Positions 26,437-35,021 of a DNA stretch of 46,938 bases are shown in pieces (within the stretch, counting starts at the first letter, position 1; every line of letters starts with the position of its first letter). The notes beneath the pieces are model-generated. The model had not been told where the DNA came from. It did not search any database and worked only from the letters and a program-made list of their open reading frames with translations. Location of the stretch: contig JAAVAC010000054.1 of NCBI GenBank assembly GCA_014804265.1, forward strand, positions 1-46,938, read 5' to 3'. Position numbers and translations under genes: made by a program. Source of the stretch: Lachnospiraceae bacterium. Its GTDB lineage: Bacteria; Bacillota; Clostridia; Lachnospirales; Lachnospiraceae.

Positions 26437-27096
26437 ATGCAGGAGTTTGTAGTGGTGACCGGTCTGGTAATCAAATCCATACCAGTGGGTGATTATGACA
26501 GAAGGATTACGATACTTACAAAAGAACGAGGAAAGATTGGGGCATTTGCAAAGGGAACAAGACGGCCAAACAGCCGCCTTGCAGCTGCCACCAATCCTTT
26601 TTCGTTTGGTGAGTTCAAGCTATATGAAGGGAAAAGCGCTTATAACTTAATGGAAGCGGACATATTCAACTATTTTAAGGAATTGAGGGAAAATTTTGAA
26701 GCAGCTTTTTTTGGAATGTATTTTTTAGAAGTAGCGGATTATTATACAAGGGAAAATAACGACGAAAGACAAATGCTGAAATTGTTATATCAGTCGTTAA
26801 AGGCACTTTTAGTTCCTTCCCTGAAGATGGAACTGGTTCAGTACATATTTGAAATGAAGGCATTGGTAGTGAACGGAGAGTTTCCGGGTCCTCTTCATAG
26901 AGAAGATATGTTGTCCGATACCGTTTATGCCATTGAATACGTCACAAACAGCTCCATTGAAAAACTCTATACGTTTACTTTGTCAGAGCCTGTTTTTAAA
27001 GAGTTCGAGAAAGCGGCAGAAGAATATCGGAAACATTATATCGGGAGGAATTTCAAAAGTCTTGAAATCTTACAAAATTGCAGGTTGAAAAAGTGA
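26437..27096 (+). CDS. recO: DNA repair protein RecO
   Basis: RecO loads RecA in recombinational repair together with RecR. The 219-residue protein has the N-terminal OB fold (VVVTGLVIKSIPVGDYDRRI, TKERGKIGAFAKGTRR), then the helical RecO_C domain. The ATG at 26437 gives the usual N-terminus. AAAGGAG lies 15 bases upstream, which is long, and an ATG at 26430 with ideal spacing is out of frame and stops at once. The length is slightly below the 240-250 common in the family, and the zinc-finger cysteines present in some RecO proteins are absent. Confidence 0.9.
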   Translation: MQEFVVVTGLVIKSIPVGDYDRRITILTKERGKIGAFAKGTRRPNSRLAAATNPFSFGEFKLYEGKSAYNLMEADIFNYFKELRENFEAAFFGMYFLEVADYYTRENNDERQMLKLLYQSLKALLVPSLKMELVQYIFEMKALVVNGEFPGPLHREDMLSDTVYAIEYVTNSSIEKLYTFTLSEPVFKEFEKAAEEYRKHYIGRNFKSLEILQNCRLKK

Positions 27097-27137
27097 TATG
27101 ATTTCGTTATAATATTTAAGCAAGTGTGCTTTTGTAA

Positions 27138-27201
27138 GGAAAGTCCCCGACTATGTCGGGGAAAGAAAAGGAAAGTCCCTGATAGAATCGGGGAAAAGAA
27201 A
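27138..27201 (+). repeat. Tandem 32-base hairpin repeat upstream of a lipoprotein gene
   Basis: Two units start with GGAAAGTCCC at 27138 and 27170. Unit one folds CCCCGAC (27145-27151) with GTCGGGG around TAT. Unit two folds CCCTGAT (27177-27183) with ATCGGGG around AGA. The stem bases differ at several positions but pairing is kept, including changes on both sides. They lie directly ahead of the ribosome binding site of the lipoprotein gene at 27221, where they could bind a regulator or modulate translation. Confidence 0.75.
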
Positions 27202-27220
27202 GTACCGGCGGGAGGATATT

Positions 27221-27826
27221 ATGAAAGGAAAGATTAAAAGAATATTGCTTTTTTCCATGGTTTTTGCGGCAATGCTGCTAAGCGGCTGCAGCAATACGGG
27301 AAATATTGAGCAGAATACGATTGTAATCAAAAAGGACGGAGCTGTATTAGGAGCTATCATAGAGGACTTTGGTGATTCCAAATACGTAAGCGAAGAATTA
27401 AAGGCAATGCTGGAGGAGGAAATTGCCGCCTATAATGCACAGGCGGGAGAGGACAAGGTGGTCCTGGAGACGTATGAAATCACGGAAGATAAAAAAGTAA
27501 AAATTTATCTGGAATATGCCTCAGTTGCGGATTATGCAGGCTTTAATGAGCAAACCCTGTTTGCGGGAACTGTTTCGGAAGCCTATGAAGCCGGATATGA
27601 ATTCGTAGATATGGAAAATGTAACCGGAGAAGGCGCTTCCATGGGGAAATCAGATGTGCTGGAAAAAGGCGCCATGAAAATGGTTATTTTTCAGGAACCG
27701 GTGCATGTCCGGGTAAATGGAAAGATTTCCTATGTAAGTAGCGGCGTGACTGTGGAGGGAAAGAAGGAAGCAGCAACCAATGATGAGGAAGATATCATAG
27801 ATTTATTTTATCTCATATATGAATAA
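27221..27826 (+). CDS. Uncharacterised lipoprotein
   Basis: The 201-residue protein has a lipoprotein signal peptide with lipobox LLSGC (Cys23) and an acidic mature part of about 178 residues with alternating strands and helices. No known domain is recognised. The start at 27221 is preceded by GGGAGG. It lies between recO and glyS and is headed by two tandem hairpins (27138-27201), which may control it. The next gene, glyS, starts 27 bases after the stop. Confidence 0.75.
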   Translation: MKGKIKRILLFSMVFAAMLLSGCSNTGNIEQNTIVIKKDGAVLGAIIEDFGDSKYVSEELKAMLEEEIAAYNAQAGEDKVVLETYEITEDKKVKIYLEYASVADYAGFNEQTLFAGTVSEAYEAGYEFVDMENVTGEGASMGKSDVLEKGAMKMVIFQEPVHVRVNGKISYVSSGVTVEGKKEAATNDEEDIIDLFYLIYE

Positions 27827-27853
27827 TAGATTGGACAGAGAGAGGAAAAGAAT

Positions 27854-29242
27854 ATGGAAAAATCAATGGAAAAAATCGTAGCACTAGCAAAGGCAAGGGG
27901 ATTTGTCTATCCAGGCTCCGAAATTTACGGTGGACTTGCCAATACATGGGACTACGGAAATCTTGGCGTGGAATTAAAAAATAATGTGAAGCGTGCATGG
28001 TGGCAGAAGTTCATTATGGAGAATCCATACAATGTAGGTGTGGACTGCGCAATTTTAATGAATCCCCAGACGTGGGTTGCATCCGGCCACTTAGGCGGAT
28101 TCTCAGATCCTTTGATGGACTGCAGGGAGTGCCATGAACGTTTCCGGGCAGACAAGATTATTGAAGATTTTGCTGAAGAACATGGAATCGTGCTGGATTC
28201 TTCCATCGACGGCTGGTCACAGGAAAAGATGAAGGACTTTATTGAAAGCAATCAAGTGCCATGTCCAACCTGCGGCAAGCATAACTTTACGGATATCCGT
28301 CAGTTCAACCTGATGTTCAAAACTTTCCAGGGTGTTACGGAGGATGCAAAAAATACCGTATATTTAAGGCCGGAAACAGCTCAGGGTATTTTTGTAAACT
28401 TTAAAAATGTACAGAGGACATCCAGAAAGAAAATTCCATTTGGCATCGGGCAGATTGGTAAATCCTTCCGAAATGAGATAACACCTGGAAACTTTACATT
28501 CCGGACAAGGGAATTCGAGCAGATGGAGCTGGAATTCTTCTGTGAGCCGGATACGGATCTGGAATGGTTTGCATATTGGAAACAGTTCTGTATCGACTGG
28601 TTGAAATCACTTGGTATGAAAGAGGAAGAGATGCGGGTCAGAGATCATGAAGCGGAAGAGCTTTCTTTCTACTCTAAGGCGACTACGGATATTGAATTTT
28701 TGTTCCCGTTTGGCTGGGGTGAGCTTTGGGGAATTGCAGACAGAACTGATTATGACCTGACACAGCATCAAAATACTTCAGGACAGGATATGTCTTATTT
28801 TGATGACCAGAAGGCAGCTAAATATGTGCCATATGTGATTGAGCCTTCTCTTGGGGCGGATCGGGTAGTACTGGCATTTTTGTGCGGAGCCTATGATGAG
28901 GAAGAAATCGGGGACGGCGATGTGAGGACGGTGCTCCATTTCCATCCAGCTTTAGCACCTGTGAAGATTGGAGTGCTTCCACTTTCCAAAAAGTTGAATG
29001 AGGGGGCTGAAAAGATTTTCGCTAAGCTGTCTAAAAAGTATAATTGTGAATTTGATGACAGAGGAAATATTGGAAAGCGTTACAGAAGGCAGGATGAAAT
29101 CGGAACTCCTTTCTGTATTACATATGATTTTGAATCGGAAGAAGACCATGCGGTAACGGTCAGGTTCAGGGATACTATGGAGCAGGAACGGGTTAAGATT
29201 GAAGAGCTGGATGCTTATTTTGCAGATAAATTTACTTTTTAA
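27854..29242 (+). CDS. glyS: Glycyl-tRNA synthetase, single-chain dimeric type
   Basis: This class II synthetase charges tRNA-Gly. The 462-residue protein has the family N-terminus ([22 protein letters not shown]), a small zinc-knuckle-like segment (CRECHERF...CPTCGKHN), motif 2 ([19 protein letters not shown]), motif 3 ([10 protein letters not shown]) and a C-terminal anticodon-binding domain ([14 protein letters not shown]). It is the alpha-2 type (GlyQS-like), not the alpha2-beta2 pair. No T-box leader is present upstream; the short gap to the lipoprotein gene suggests readthrough expression. Confidence 0.95.
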   Translation: MEKSMEKIVALAKARGFVYPGSEIYGGLANTWDYGNLGVELKNNVKRAWWQKFIMENPYNVGVDCAILMNPQTWVASGHLGGFSDPLMDCRECHERFRADKIIEDFAEEHGIVLDSSIDGWSQEKMKDFIESNQVPCPTCGKHNFTDIRQFNLMFKTFQGVTEDAKNTVYLRPETAQGIFVNFKNVQRTSRKKIPFGIGQIGKSFRNEITPGNFTFRTREFEQMELEFFCEPDTDLEWFAYWKQFCIDWLKSLGMKEEEMRVRDHEAEELSFYSKATTDIEFLFPFGWGELWGIADRTDYDLTQHQNTSGQDMSYFDDQKAAKYVPYVIEPSLGADRVVLAFLCGAYDEEEIGDGDVRTVLHFHPALAPVKIGVLPLSKKLNEGAEKIFAKLSKKYNCEFDDRGNIGKRYRRQDEIGTPFCITYDFESEEDHAVTVRFRDTMEQERVKIEELDAYFADKFTF

Positions 29243-29243
29243 T

Positions 29244-29366
29244 CAATTCATTTTTACAGAGGCATTGGCAAACCAGACCAGTACGGCAACCGCAAGCATT
29301 TTCACGGAGGCGGATTCTCTTGTAAATGCATTAAGTGAAAAAGCAGAGCAGCTAAAGCAGCAATAG
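29244..29366 (+). pseudogene. 3' remnant of a lost gene between glyS and alaS
   Basis: A continuous frame from just after the glyS stop to TAG at 29364-29366 encodes about 40 residues (ending SLVNALSEKAEQLKQQ) without a start codon or ribosome binding site. The composition (alanine, serine, threonine, then a charged helix) resembles the C-terminal end of methyl-accepting chemotaxis proteins. It reads like the tail of a gene mostly deleted here. The exact parent is uncertain. Confidence 0.45.
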
Positions 29367-29388
29367 GGATTAATTGGAGGAAAGAAAC

Positions 29389-32025
29389 GTGAAAGCATAT
29401 GGTGTAAATGAACTTAGAAAAATGTTCCTTGAATTTTTTGAAAGCAAGGGGCATTTGGCAATGAAAAGCTTTTCATTGGTACCCCATAATGATAACTCAT
29501 TACTATTGATCAATTCGGGCATGGCACCTTTGAAGCCATATTTTACAGGACAGGAAATACCGCCCAGAAAGAGGGTGACGACCTGCCAGAAGTGTATTCG
29601 TACCGGGGATATTGAAAATATTGGAAAAACAGCACGTCATGGCACTTTTTTCGAGATGCTGGGAAACTTTTCTTTTGGAGACTATTTTAAGCAGGAAGCA
29701 ATTTCCTGGAGCTGGGAATTTTTAACGGAAGTGGTTGGAATCGATCCTGACAGATTATATCCATCCGTTTACGAAGAGGATGACGAGGCTTACGAAATCT
29801 GGAATAAAGAAATCGGCATTGCACCGGAGAGGATCTTCCGTTTTGGAAAGGCAGATAACTTTTGGGAGCATGGTTCCGGTCCCTGTGGCCCCTGTTCGGA
29901 AATCTATTATGACCGTGGAGAAAAGTATGGCTGTGGAAAGCCGGATTGTACGGTGGGCTGTGATTGTGACCGTTATATCGAAGTATGGAACAATGTATTT
30001 ACCCAGTTTGATAATGACGGAAAGGGAAATTATTCCGAACTGGAGCAGAAAAACATTGATACCGGCATGGGCTTAGAGAGACTTGCTACTGTTGTGCAGG
30101 ATGTGGATTCCATCTTTGATGTGGATACGATCCAGGCTCTCAGACAAAAGGTATGTGAACTGGCAGGCAAGGAATATAGAAAGGAATATCAATGGGATGT
30201 CTCTATCCGTATCGTAACGGATCATATCCGTTCCGCAACTTTTATGATTTCCGATGGTATCATGCCCTCTAATGAAGGAAGAGGATATGTACTGCGCCGT
30301 ATCATAAGAAGGGCAGCGCGCCATGGACGGCTTCTTGGCATTGAAGGAGAATTCCTTGCCAGATTAGGCAATACGGTGATTGAAGGAAGCAAGGACGGCT
30401 ATCCGGAACTGGAAGAAAAGAAAGACTTTATATTTAATGTACTGACCCAGGAAGAAAATAAATTCAACAAAACAATCGATCAGGGACTGAACATTCTTGC
30501 GGAAATGGAAGAGGATATGACGAAGGCTGGCAAGAAGGAGCTTTCCGGAAAAGATGCCTTTAAGTTATATGATACCTATGGATTCCCGCTTGATCTGACA
30601 ATGGAAATTTTGGAAGAAAAAGGCTTTACGGTAGATGAAAAGGGATTTTTGCAGGCAATGGAAGAACAGAAGGTAAAAGCCAGAAAAGCCCGTAAGACCA
30701 CCAACTATATGGGAGCAGATGTTACGGTATATGAATCCATTGATCCAAGCATCACTACAGAATTTGTAGGCTACGACCGGTTGGAGCATAGTGCTGAAAT
30801 TACAGTGCTTACTACAGAAACGGAGCTGGTGGAAGCATTGACGGAAGGCCAGATTGGCACGGTCATTGTGAAGGAAACCCCTTTCTATGCCACTATGGGC
30901 GGACAGAATGGAGATAAAGGCCTCATACTGACAAAAGAAGGCGAATTTGAAGTACAGGATACCATTAAATTACTGGGCGGTAAAGTAGGACATGTGGGGA
31001 AGGTAACCAAGGGAATGCTTAGAGTGTCCGAAACAGCCAGGTTGAAAGTAGCAGAAGAAAACAGGAGCGCTACCTGCAAAAACCATAGCGCCACCCATCT
31101 GCTTCAAAAGGCTTTAAGAACGGTGCTTGGCACTCATGTAGAGCAGGCAGGTTCTTATGTGGACGGTGAAAGACTGCGTTTTGACTTCAGTCATTTTTCC
31201 GCTATGACAAAAGAAGAATTGGAGCAGGTAGAAAAGATCGTAAATGAAAAGATCGGAGAGTCCATTCCGGTAGATACACAGATCATGGCCATTGAAGAGG
31301 CAAAGAAATCCGGTGCCATGGCATTGTTTGGAGAAAAGTACGGAGATACGGTACGGGTAGTAAAGATGGGAGATTTTTCCACAGAGCTGTGCGGTGGTAC
31401 CCATGTGAAGAATACGGGAACCATTGCGGCCTTTAAGATCGTTTCCGAAAGCGGTGTAGCAGCGGGAATACGTAGAATCGAGGCATTAACCGGAAATGGC
31501 GTATTTGCGTATTATAATCATCTGGAAGAGGTGATTGCAAAAGTCGCAAAGACCCTGAAAGCATCTCCTTCAAACCTGGAGGAAAAAGCAGAACATCTTA
31601 TGAAGGATTTAAAAGCCCTGCAAAGTGAAAACGAATCTTTAAAGAGCAAGGCTGCAAAAGATGCTTTGGGTGATGTCATGGATCAGATAACAGAAGTAAA
31701 AGGTGTGAAGCTTTTAGCTGCAAAGGTACCAAATGTGGATATGAACGGACTTCGCGAGCTGGGCGACCAGCTAAAGGAAAAAATAGGCGATGGAGTGGTT
31801 CTGTTGATTTCCGATATGGAAGGTAAAGTGAATCTGGTAGCTATGGCTACAGAGGGAGCTATGGCAAAAGGCGCTCATGCAGGTAATCTGATAAAGGGAG
31901 TAGCAGCATGTGTTGGCGGCGGCGGTGGCGGCCGTCCTAATATGGCTCAGGCTGGAGGAAAGAATCCGGCAGGCATTGATGAAGCACTGACTAAGGCGGT
32001 CAATGTCCTGGATGAGCAGCTGTAA
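29389..32025 (+). CDS. alaS: Alanyl-tRNA synthetase
   Basis: The enzyme charges tRNA-Ala and hydrolyses mischarged products. The 878-residue chain has the class II catalytic domain (LEFFESKGHLAMKSFSLVP, RHGTFFEMLGNFSFGDYF), the tRNA-binding domain, and the editing domain with zinc ligands in HSATHLLQKAL and CGGTHVKN. A C-terminal oligomerisation/C-Ala part ends in the glycine-rich GGGGGGRPNMAQAGG motif. The start is GTG at 29389 with GGAGG 8 bases upstream; a TTG at 29374 within the ribosome binding site is rejected. Confidence 0.96.
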   Translation: MKAYGVNELRKMFLEFFESKGHLAMKSFSLVPHNDNSLLLINSGMAPLKPYFTGQEIPPRKRVTTCQKCIRTGDIENIGKTARHGTFFEMLGNFSFGDYFKQEAISWSWEFLTEVVGIDPDRLYPSVYEEDDEAYEIWNKEIGIAPERIFRFGKADNFWEHGSGPCGPCSEIYYDRGEKYGCGKPDCTVGCDCDRYIEVWNNVFTQFDNDGKGNYSELEQKNIDTGMGLERLATVVQDVDSIFDVDTIQALRQKVCELAGKEYRKEYQWDVSIRIVTDHIRSATFMISDGIMPSNEGRGYVLRRIIRRAARHGRLLGIEGEFLARLGNTVIEGSKDGYPELEEKKDFIFNVLTQEENKFNKTIDQGLNILAEMEEDMTKAGKKELSGKDAFKLYDTYGFPLDLTMEILEEKGFTVDEKGFLQAMEEQKVKARKARKTTNYMGADVTVYESIDPSITTEFVGYDRLEHSAEITVLTTETELVEALTEGQIGTVIVKETPFYATMGGQNGDKGLILTKEGEFEVQDTIKLLGGKVGHVGKVTKGMLRVSETARLKVAEENRSATCKNHSATHLLQKALRTVLGTHVEQAGSYVDGERLRFDFSHFSAMTKEELEQVEKIVNEKIGESIPVDTQIMAIEEAKKSGAMALFGEKYGDTVRVVKMGDFSTELCGGTHVKNTGTIAAFKIVSESGVAAGIRRIEALTGNGVFAYYNHLEEVIAKVAKTLKASPSNLEEKAEHLMKDLKALQSENESLKSKAAKDALGDVMDQITEVKGVKLLAAKVPNVDMNGLRELGDQLKEKIGDGVVLLISDMEGKVNLVAMATEGAMAKGAHAGNLIKGVAACVGGGGGGRPNMAQAGGKNPAGIDEALTKAVNVLDEQL

Positions 32026-32080
32026 AAGGCAGGATTTTCAAAGTTTTCGCACATACTTATGGGAAATTCATAAAAAAGGG

Positions 32081-32108
32081 TTGACGAAAAGGAAAAATAT
32101 GCTATAAT
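32081..32108 (+). promoter_or_regulatory. Strong sigma-A promoter for rpsU
   Basis: TTGACG (32081-32086), a 16-base spacer and TATAAT (32103-32108), preceded by TGC as an extended -10, give one of the best promoters in the window. Confidence 0.85.
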
Positions 32109-32192
32109 CTTACTTGTGCATGAGTGTGTACAAAAATATACCCAATCAGTCGTGTTACTTGAAGGGACTGAAGGGAGGTTAGGTGTGATTTT

Positions 32193-32369
32193 ATGTCAAA
32201 TGTAATCGTAAAAGATAACGAGACTTTAGATAGCGCTTTACGCCGTTTTAAAAGAAGCTGCGCTAAGGCTGGTATTCAACAGGAGATTCGTAAAAGAGAA
32301 CATTACGAAAAGCCAAGTGTAAAACGCAAGAAAAAATCTGAAGCAGCAAGAAAACGTAAATATAATTAG
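32193..32369 (+). CDS. rpsU: 30S ribosomal protein bS21
   Basis: The 58-residue basic protein begins [19 protein letters not shown] and ends in a lysine/arginine-rich tail ([15 protein letters not shown]), as bS21 does. It binds the 30S subunit near the 3' end of 16S rRNA during initiation. The ATG at 32193 follows AAGGGAGGTTAGG. It has its own promoter and a clean terminator, so it is a single-gene unit, highly expressed as expected. Confidence 0.97.
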   Translation: MSNVIVKDNETLDSALRRFKRSCAKAGIQQEIRKREHYEKPSVKRKKKSEAARKRKYN

Positions 32370-32376
32370 TAACTGT

Positions 32377-32409
32377 AAGTCCTTGGCAGATGTCCAAGGA
32401 CTTTCTTAC
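32377..32409 (+). terminator. Terminator after rpsU
   Basis: AAGTCCTTGG (32377-32386) pairs perfectly with CCAAGGACTT (32394-32403) around a seven-base loop, followed by TCTTAC; outer TGTAAG/CTTACA bases also pair. Confidence 0.75.
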
Positions 32410-32543
32410 ATTTGCACGGCATTATATGGAAGAGCAGGAAGAAATTTACGAAGCGTTTCAGGTGACGTTTATTACAGAAGGAAAAGCATCATTATTCTTA
32501 GAATGATGATATATGCATAAGTATGATATGAGGAGTGGATAGA

Positions 32544-33137
32544 ATGTGGACGAAAGAAATTTTAGGAACGGATGTGCTGCATTTAACGCAATGTTTTATT
32601 TTATATAGTATGCTGGGCTGGCTGGTAGAATCTGTCTATATGTCTTTGTGTAATCGGAAAATAACCAACAGGGGATTTGCTTCCAGTCCAATCTGCCCTA
32701 TTTATGGGTTTGGAGGAGTGTTGGGCTATCTGATTCTACATCCTCTGTCCAGAAATCTATTCATGCTTTACATAGCAGGAGCGCTGATTGCTACGGTATT
32801 CGAGTTTTTAGTGGCAAAGCTCATGTACAAGGTTTTAGGTGCCGTGTGGTGGGATTACAGCGAAAAGCCCTTGAATTATAAAGGGGTAATCTGTGCGGAA
32901 AGCACGGTGGCATGGGGATTTTATGCGGTAATTATCGTGAATTTCCTTCATAAGGCGCTTATGAGGACTGTGGACTCTATTCCTACCCAGGTAGGAATTG
33001 TGGTATGCCGCATTATTATGATTTGCTATGGGGTGGATTTTGCTTACCATCTGTTACAGGCACTGGATATTAACTTAAAGGAATATCAGGAAAAAGTGAG
33101 AGAGTCTTACCATAATTTTCGGGCAAAATGGCAGTAA
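32544..33137 (+). CDS. CmpB-type membrane protein (putative ABC transporter type IV)
   Basis: The 197-residue protein has about five membrane segments and the family features MLGWLVESVYMSLCNRK near residue 25, RGFASSPICPIYGFGG, and VWWDYSEKPLNYKG in the middle. These match the PF06541 CmpB-like family, which is annotated as a putative ABC transporter permease although a transport role is unproven. The ATG at 32544 lies 8 bases after GAGGAG; a GTG at 32535 overlaps that site. A weak hairpin without T run (32488-32510) precedes it. The livK promoter begins 49 bases downstream. Confidence 0.8.
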   Translation: MWTKEILGTDVLHLTQCFILYSMLGWLVESVYMSLCNRKITNRGFASSPICPIYGFGGVLGYLILHPLSRNLFMLYIAGALIATVFEFLVAKLMYKVLGAVWWDYSEKPLNYKGVICAESTVAWGFYAVIIVNFLHKALMRTVDSIPTQVGIVVCRIIMICYGVDFAYHLLQALDINLKEYQEKVRESYHNFRAKWQ

Positions 33138-33186
33138 TGGAAAATAATGGCTGAAAAGAAAAAGCAATGAAATCCACAAGGAAAAG

Positions 33187-33215
33187 TTGACAAATAGAAA
33201 AAAGTATCTTATTAT
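33187..33215 (+). promoter_or_regulatory. Sigma-A promoter for livK
   Basis: TTGACA (33187-33192), a 17-base spacer and TATTAT (33210-33215) precede livK by 50 bases. Confidence 0.8.
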
Positions 33216-33265
33216 TTTGTGCGTAATCAAATAAAATCCGCAAAAGCGGAAAAGGAGGAGTAGTT

Positions 33266-34522
33266 ATGAAGAAATTACTTAGTGTAGTATTAGTACTTGC
33301 TATGTCCATGACATTTTTAACAGGCTGCGGCAATACTGATACAGAAACCAACAATGATGCTGTAGATACAGAAACAACGGATGATGCAGCAGACGATGCA
33401 ACAGAAGGCGATTCAGAGGAAACAGCTGATGAGGAAACAGGCGATGTTGCAGGCAGTGAAGGTACTTTGAAAATTGGCGGTATCGGACCTACGACCGATG
33501 ATGCGGCAGTATACGGACTTGCAGTAAAAAATGCTGCACAGCTTGCAGTAGATGAAATCAATGCAGCAGGCGGCGTAAACGGCATGATGCTGGAACTGAA
33601 CTTTCAGGATGATGAATCTGATGCAGAAAAAGCAGTAAATGCTTATAATACATTAAAAGACTGGAATATGCAGGTGCTTGTAGGAACAGTAACAAGTACT
33701 CCATGTATTGCAGTTGCAGAGAAATCCGCAGCAGACAATATTTTCCAGTTGACCCCATCCGGCTCAGCAGTAGAATGTATTGCGAATGATAATACCTTCC
33801 GTGTATGCTTTTCCGATCCAAACCAGGGAAAGGCATCTGCACAGTATATCGGTGAGAACAGCCTTGCTACAAAGGTAGCAGTTATTTATGACAGCTCTTC
33901 TGTTTATTCATCAGGAATTTATGAAACCTTCGCAGCAGAAGCAGCAAACCAGAGCCTTGAGATCGTTGCAGCAGAAGCTTTTACGGCAGACAGCAATAAG
34001 GACTTTACCGTACAGCTTCAGAAAGCAAAAGATTCCGGCGCCGAATTATTATTCCTGCCAATTTACTACAATGAAGCATCTTTGATTTTAGCTCAGGCAA
34101 AAACTATTGGCTTTGCTCCTACATTCTTTGGATGTGACGGACTTGATGGTATTTTAGCAGTAGAAAATTTTGATACTTCTTTAGCTGAGGGTGTTATGTT
34201 ATTAACTCCATTTGCAGCGGATGCAGAAGATGATTTAACAAAGAATTTTGTTTCTACTTATGACGCTACTTATGGCGGAATACCAAACCAGTTTGCGGCA
34301 GATGCTTATGATGCGGTTTACGCAATTAAGGCAGCAGCAGAAAAAGCAGGTATTACAGCTGATATGAGCGCATCCGATATTTGTGATGCATTTAAGACGG
34401 CTATGACAGAAATTACCGTTGACGGCTTAACCGGTACAGGAATGACCTGGACAGCTGACGGTGAACCAAACAAAGAGCCAAAGGCAGTAAAAATTGTAGA
34501 TGGTGTATACACAGCTATGTAA
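33266..34522 (+). CDS. livK: Branched-chain amino-acid ABC transporter substrate-binding lipoprotein
   Basis: The 418-residue protein is the extracellular receptor of the importer encoded downstream. It has a lipoprotein signal peptide (LTGC, Cys21), an acidic threonine/aspartate/glutamate-rich linker (about 24-68), then a two-lobed periplasmic-binding type 1 domain (TLKIGGIGPTTDDAAVYG, VNGMMLELNFQDDESD, SGSAVECIANDNTFRVCF). Such receptors bind leucine, isoleucine and valine. The start at 33266 follows AAAAGGAGGAG. It is separated from livH by a terminator, a palindromic element and structured repeat copy D, so receptor and transporter genes are in different transcripts or the permeases depend on readthrough and their own promoter. 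Confidence 0.92.
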   Translation: MKKLLSVVLVLAMSMTFLTGCGNTDTETNNDAVDTETTDDAADDATEGDSEETADEETGDVAGSEGTLKIGGIGPTTDDAAVYGLAVKNAAQLAVDEINAAGGVNGMMLELNFQDDESDAEKAVNAYNTLKDWNMQVLVGTVTSTPCIAVAEKSAADNIFQLTPSGSAVECIANDNTFRVCFSDPNQGKASAQYIGENSLATKVAVIYDSSSVYSSGIYETFAAEAANQSLEIVAAEAFTADSNKDFTVQLQKAKDSGAELLFLPIYYNEASLILAQAKTIGFAPTFFGCDGLDGILAVENFDTSLAEGVMLLTPFAADAEDDLTKNFVSTYDATYGGIPNQFAADAYDAVYAIKAAAEKAGITADMSASDICDAFKTAMTEITVDGLTGTGMTWTADGEPNKEPKAVKIVDGVYTAM

Positions 34523-34557
34523 TAAACAGTGGTAACATGAATATAGGATACCTGAAG

Positions 34558-34588
34558 ACGGGGATTGCCAATGGGCGGTCCCTGTTTT
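34558..34588 (+). terminator. Terminator after livK
   Basis: ACGGGGATTGCC (34558-34569) pairs with GGCGGTCCCTGT (34574-34585), using three G-T pairs, around a four-base loop, followed by TTT. A strong or partial terminator here would allow more livK than livHMGF. Confidence 0.75.
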
Positions 34589-34635
34589 CATTTGGAGGGT
34601 GGGACGGATGGGAAGGCGGACGCGGAAGAGGGATG

Positions 34636-34722
34636 AGGGCGGATTGGCTGCTGTGATTGTGATGGGGCTTTTCCTAAACAGCCTGGGAAGGCCCATCGCA
34701 ATCAATGCAGCCAATCCACCCT
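34636..34722. repeat. Palindromic element, copy 2 (33-bp arms)
   Basis: Arms 34636-34668 and 34690-34722 pair with 28 of 33 matches. The left flank (GAAGAGGGATGAGGGCGGATT) and inner segment (CTTTTCCTAAACAGCC) are shared with copy 1 at 1929-2155. The bases between them differ while remaining complementary within the copy. The right side is shorter than in copy 1 and lacks the mirrored CTCATCCCTCTT, so this copy looks truncated. It abuts structured repeat copy D. Confidence 0.8.
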
Positions 34723-34735
34723 GGCAAGCTTTTCC

Positions 34736-34927
34736 AGAGAGGGCCTTTCGATACACAGTAGGGGCTGGCAGTTGTTCGAGTAGTCTTAATGGGCCTTATG
34801 AAAACGCCGGTCCTTACGCACCGTACTTTGGTGCGTTAGTACCGCTGCGTTTTCATAGAGCGGGAGCGTGCCCATAAGACTACTCGAACAACTGCCAGCC
34901 CCTACGTCCTCCCCCAATCCCCCTCCC
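34736..34927 (+). repeat. Structured repeat family, copy D (most diverged core)
   Basis: The outer pairing is GAGGG near 34739 with CCCTC near 34922. The copy-specific stem pairs 34758-34794 with 34870-34905 (one bulged A). In the core, helix ATGAAAACGCCGG pairs with CCGCTGCGTTTTCAT. Both strands differ from the GCAAAG/CTTTGC of the other copies but remain paired. The tetraloop is GGGA. It lies between the livK terminator and the livH promoter. Confidence 0.9.
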
Positions 34928-34953
34928 GAACAAGCTCCCCAACAAATATTTTA

Positions 34954-34982
34954 TGGAAAAAGTGTAAAAATTGTGTTATACT
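34954..34982 (+). promoter_or_regulatory. Promoter for livH
   Basis: TGGAAA (34954-34959), a 17-base spacer and TATACT (34977-34982) lie 40 bases ahead of livH and about 27 bases after structured repeat copy D. Confidence 0.55.
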
Positions 34983-35021
34983 GTCACGAGTAACAGACTT
35001 TAGAAAGAAAGGTGTTTCCAA

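Noticed and set aside
27827-27853. T-box leader for glyS, and likewise for alaS
   Set aside because: The gaps are too short and lack the T-box sequence and terminator pair.
32488-32510. Terminator ahead of the CmpB-type gene
   Set aside because: The ATCATTATTC/GAATGATGAT hairpin is AT-rich and lacks a T run; no clear function.
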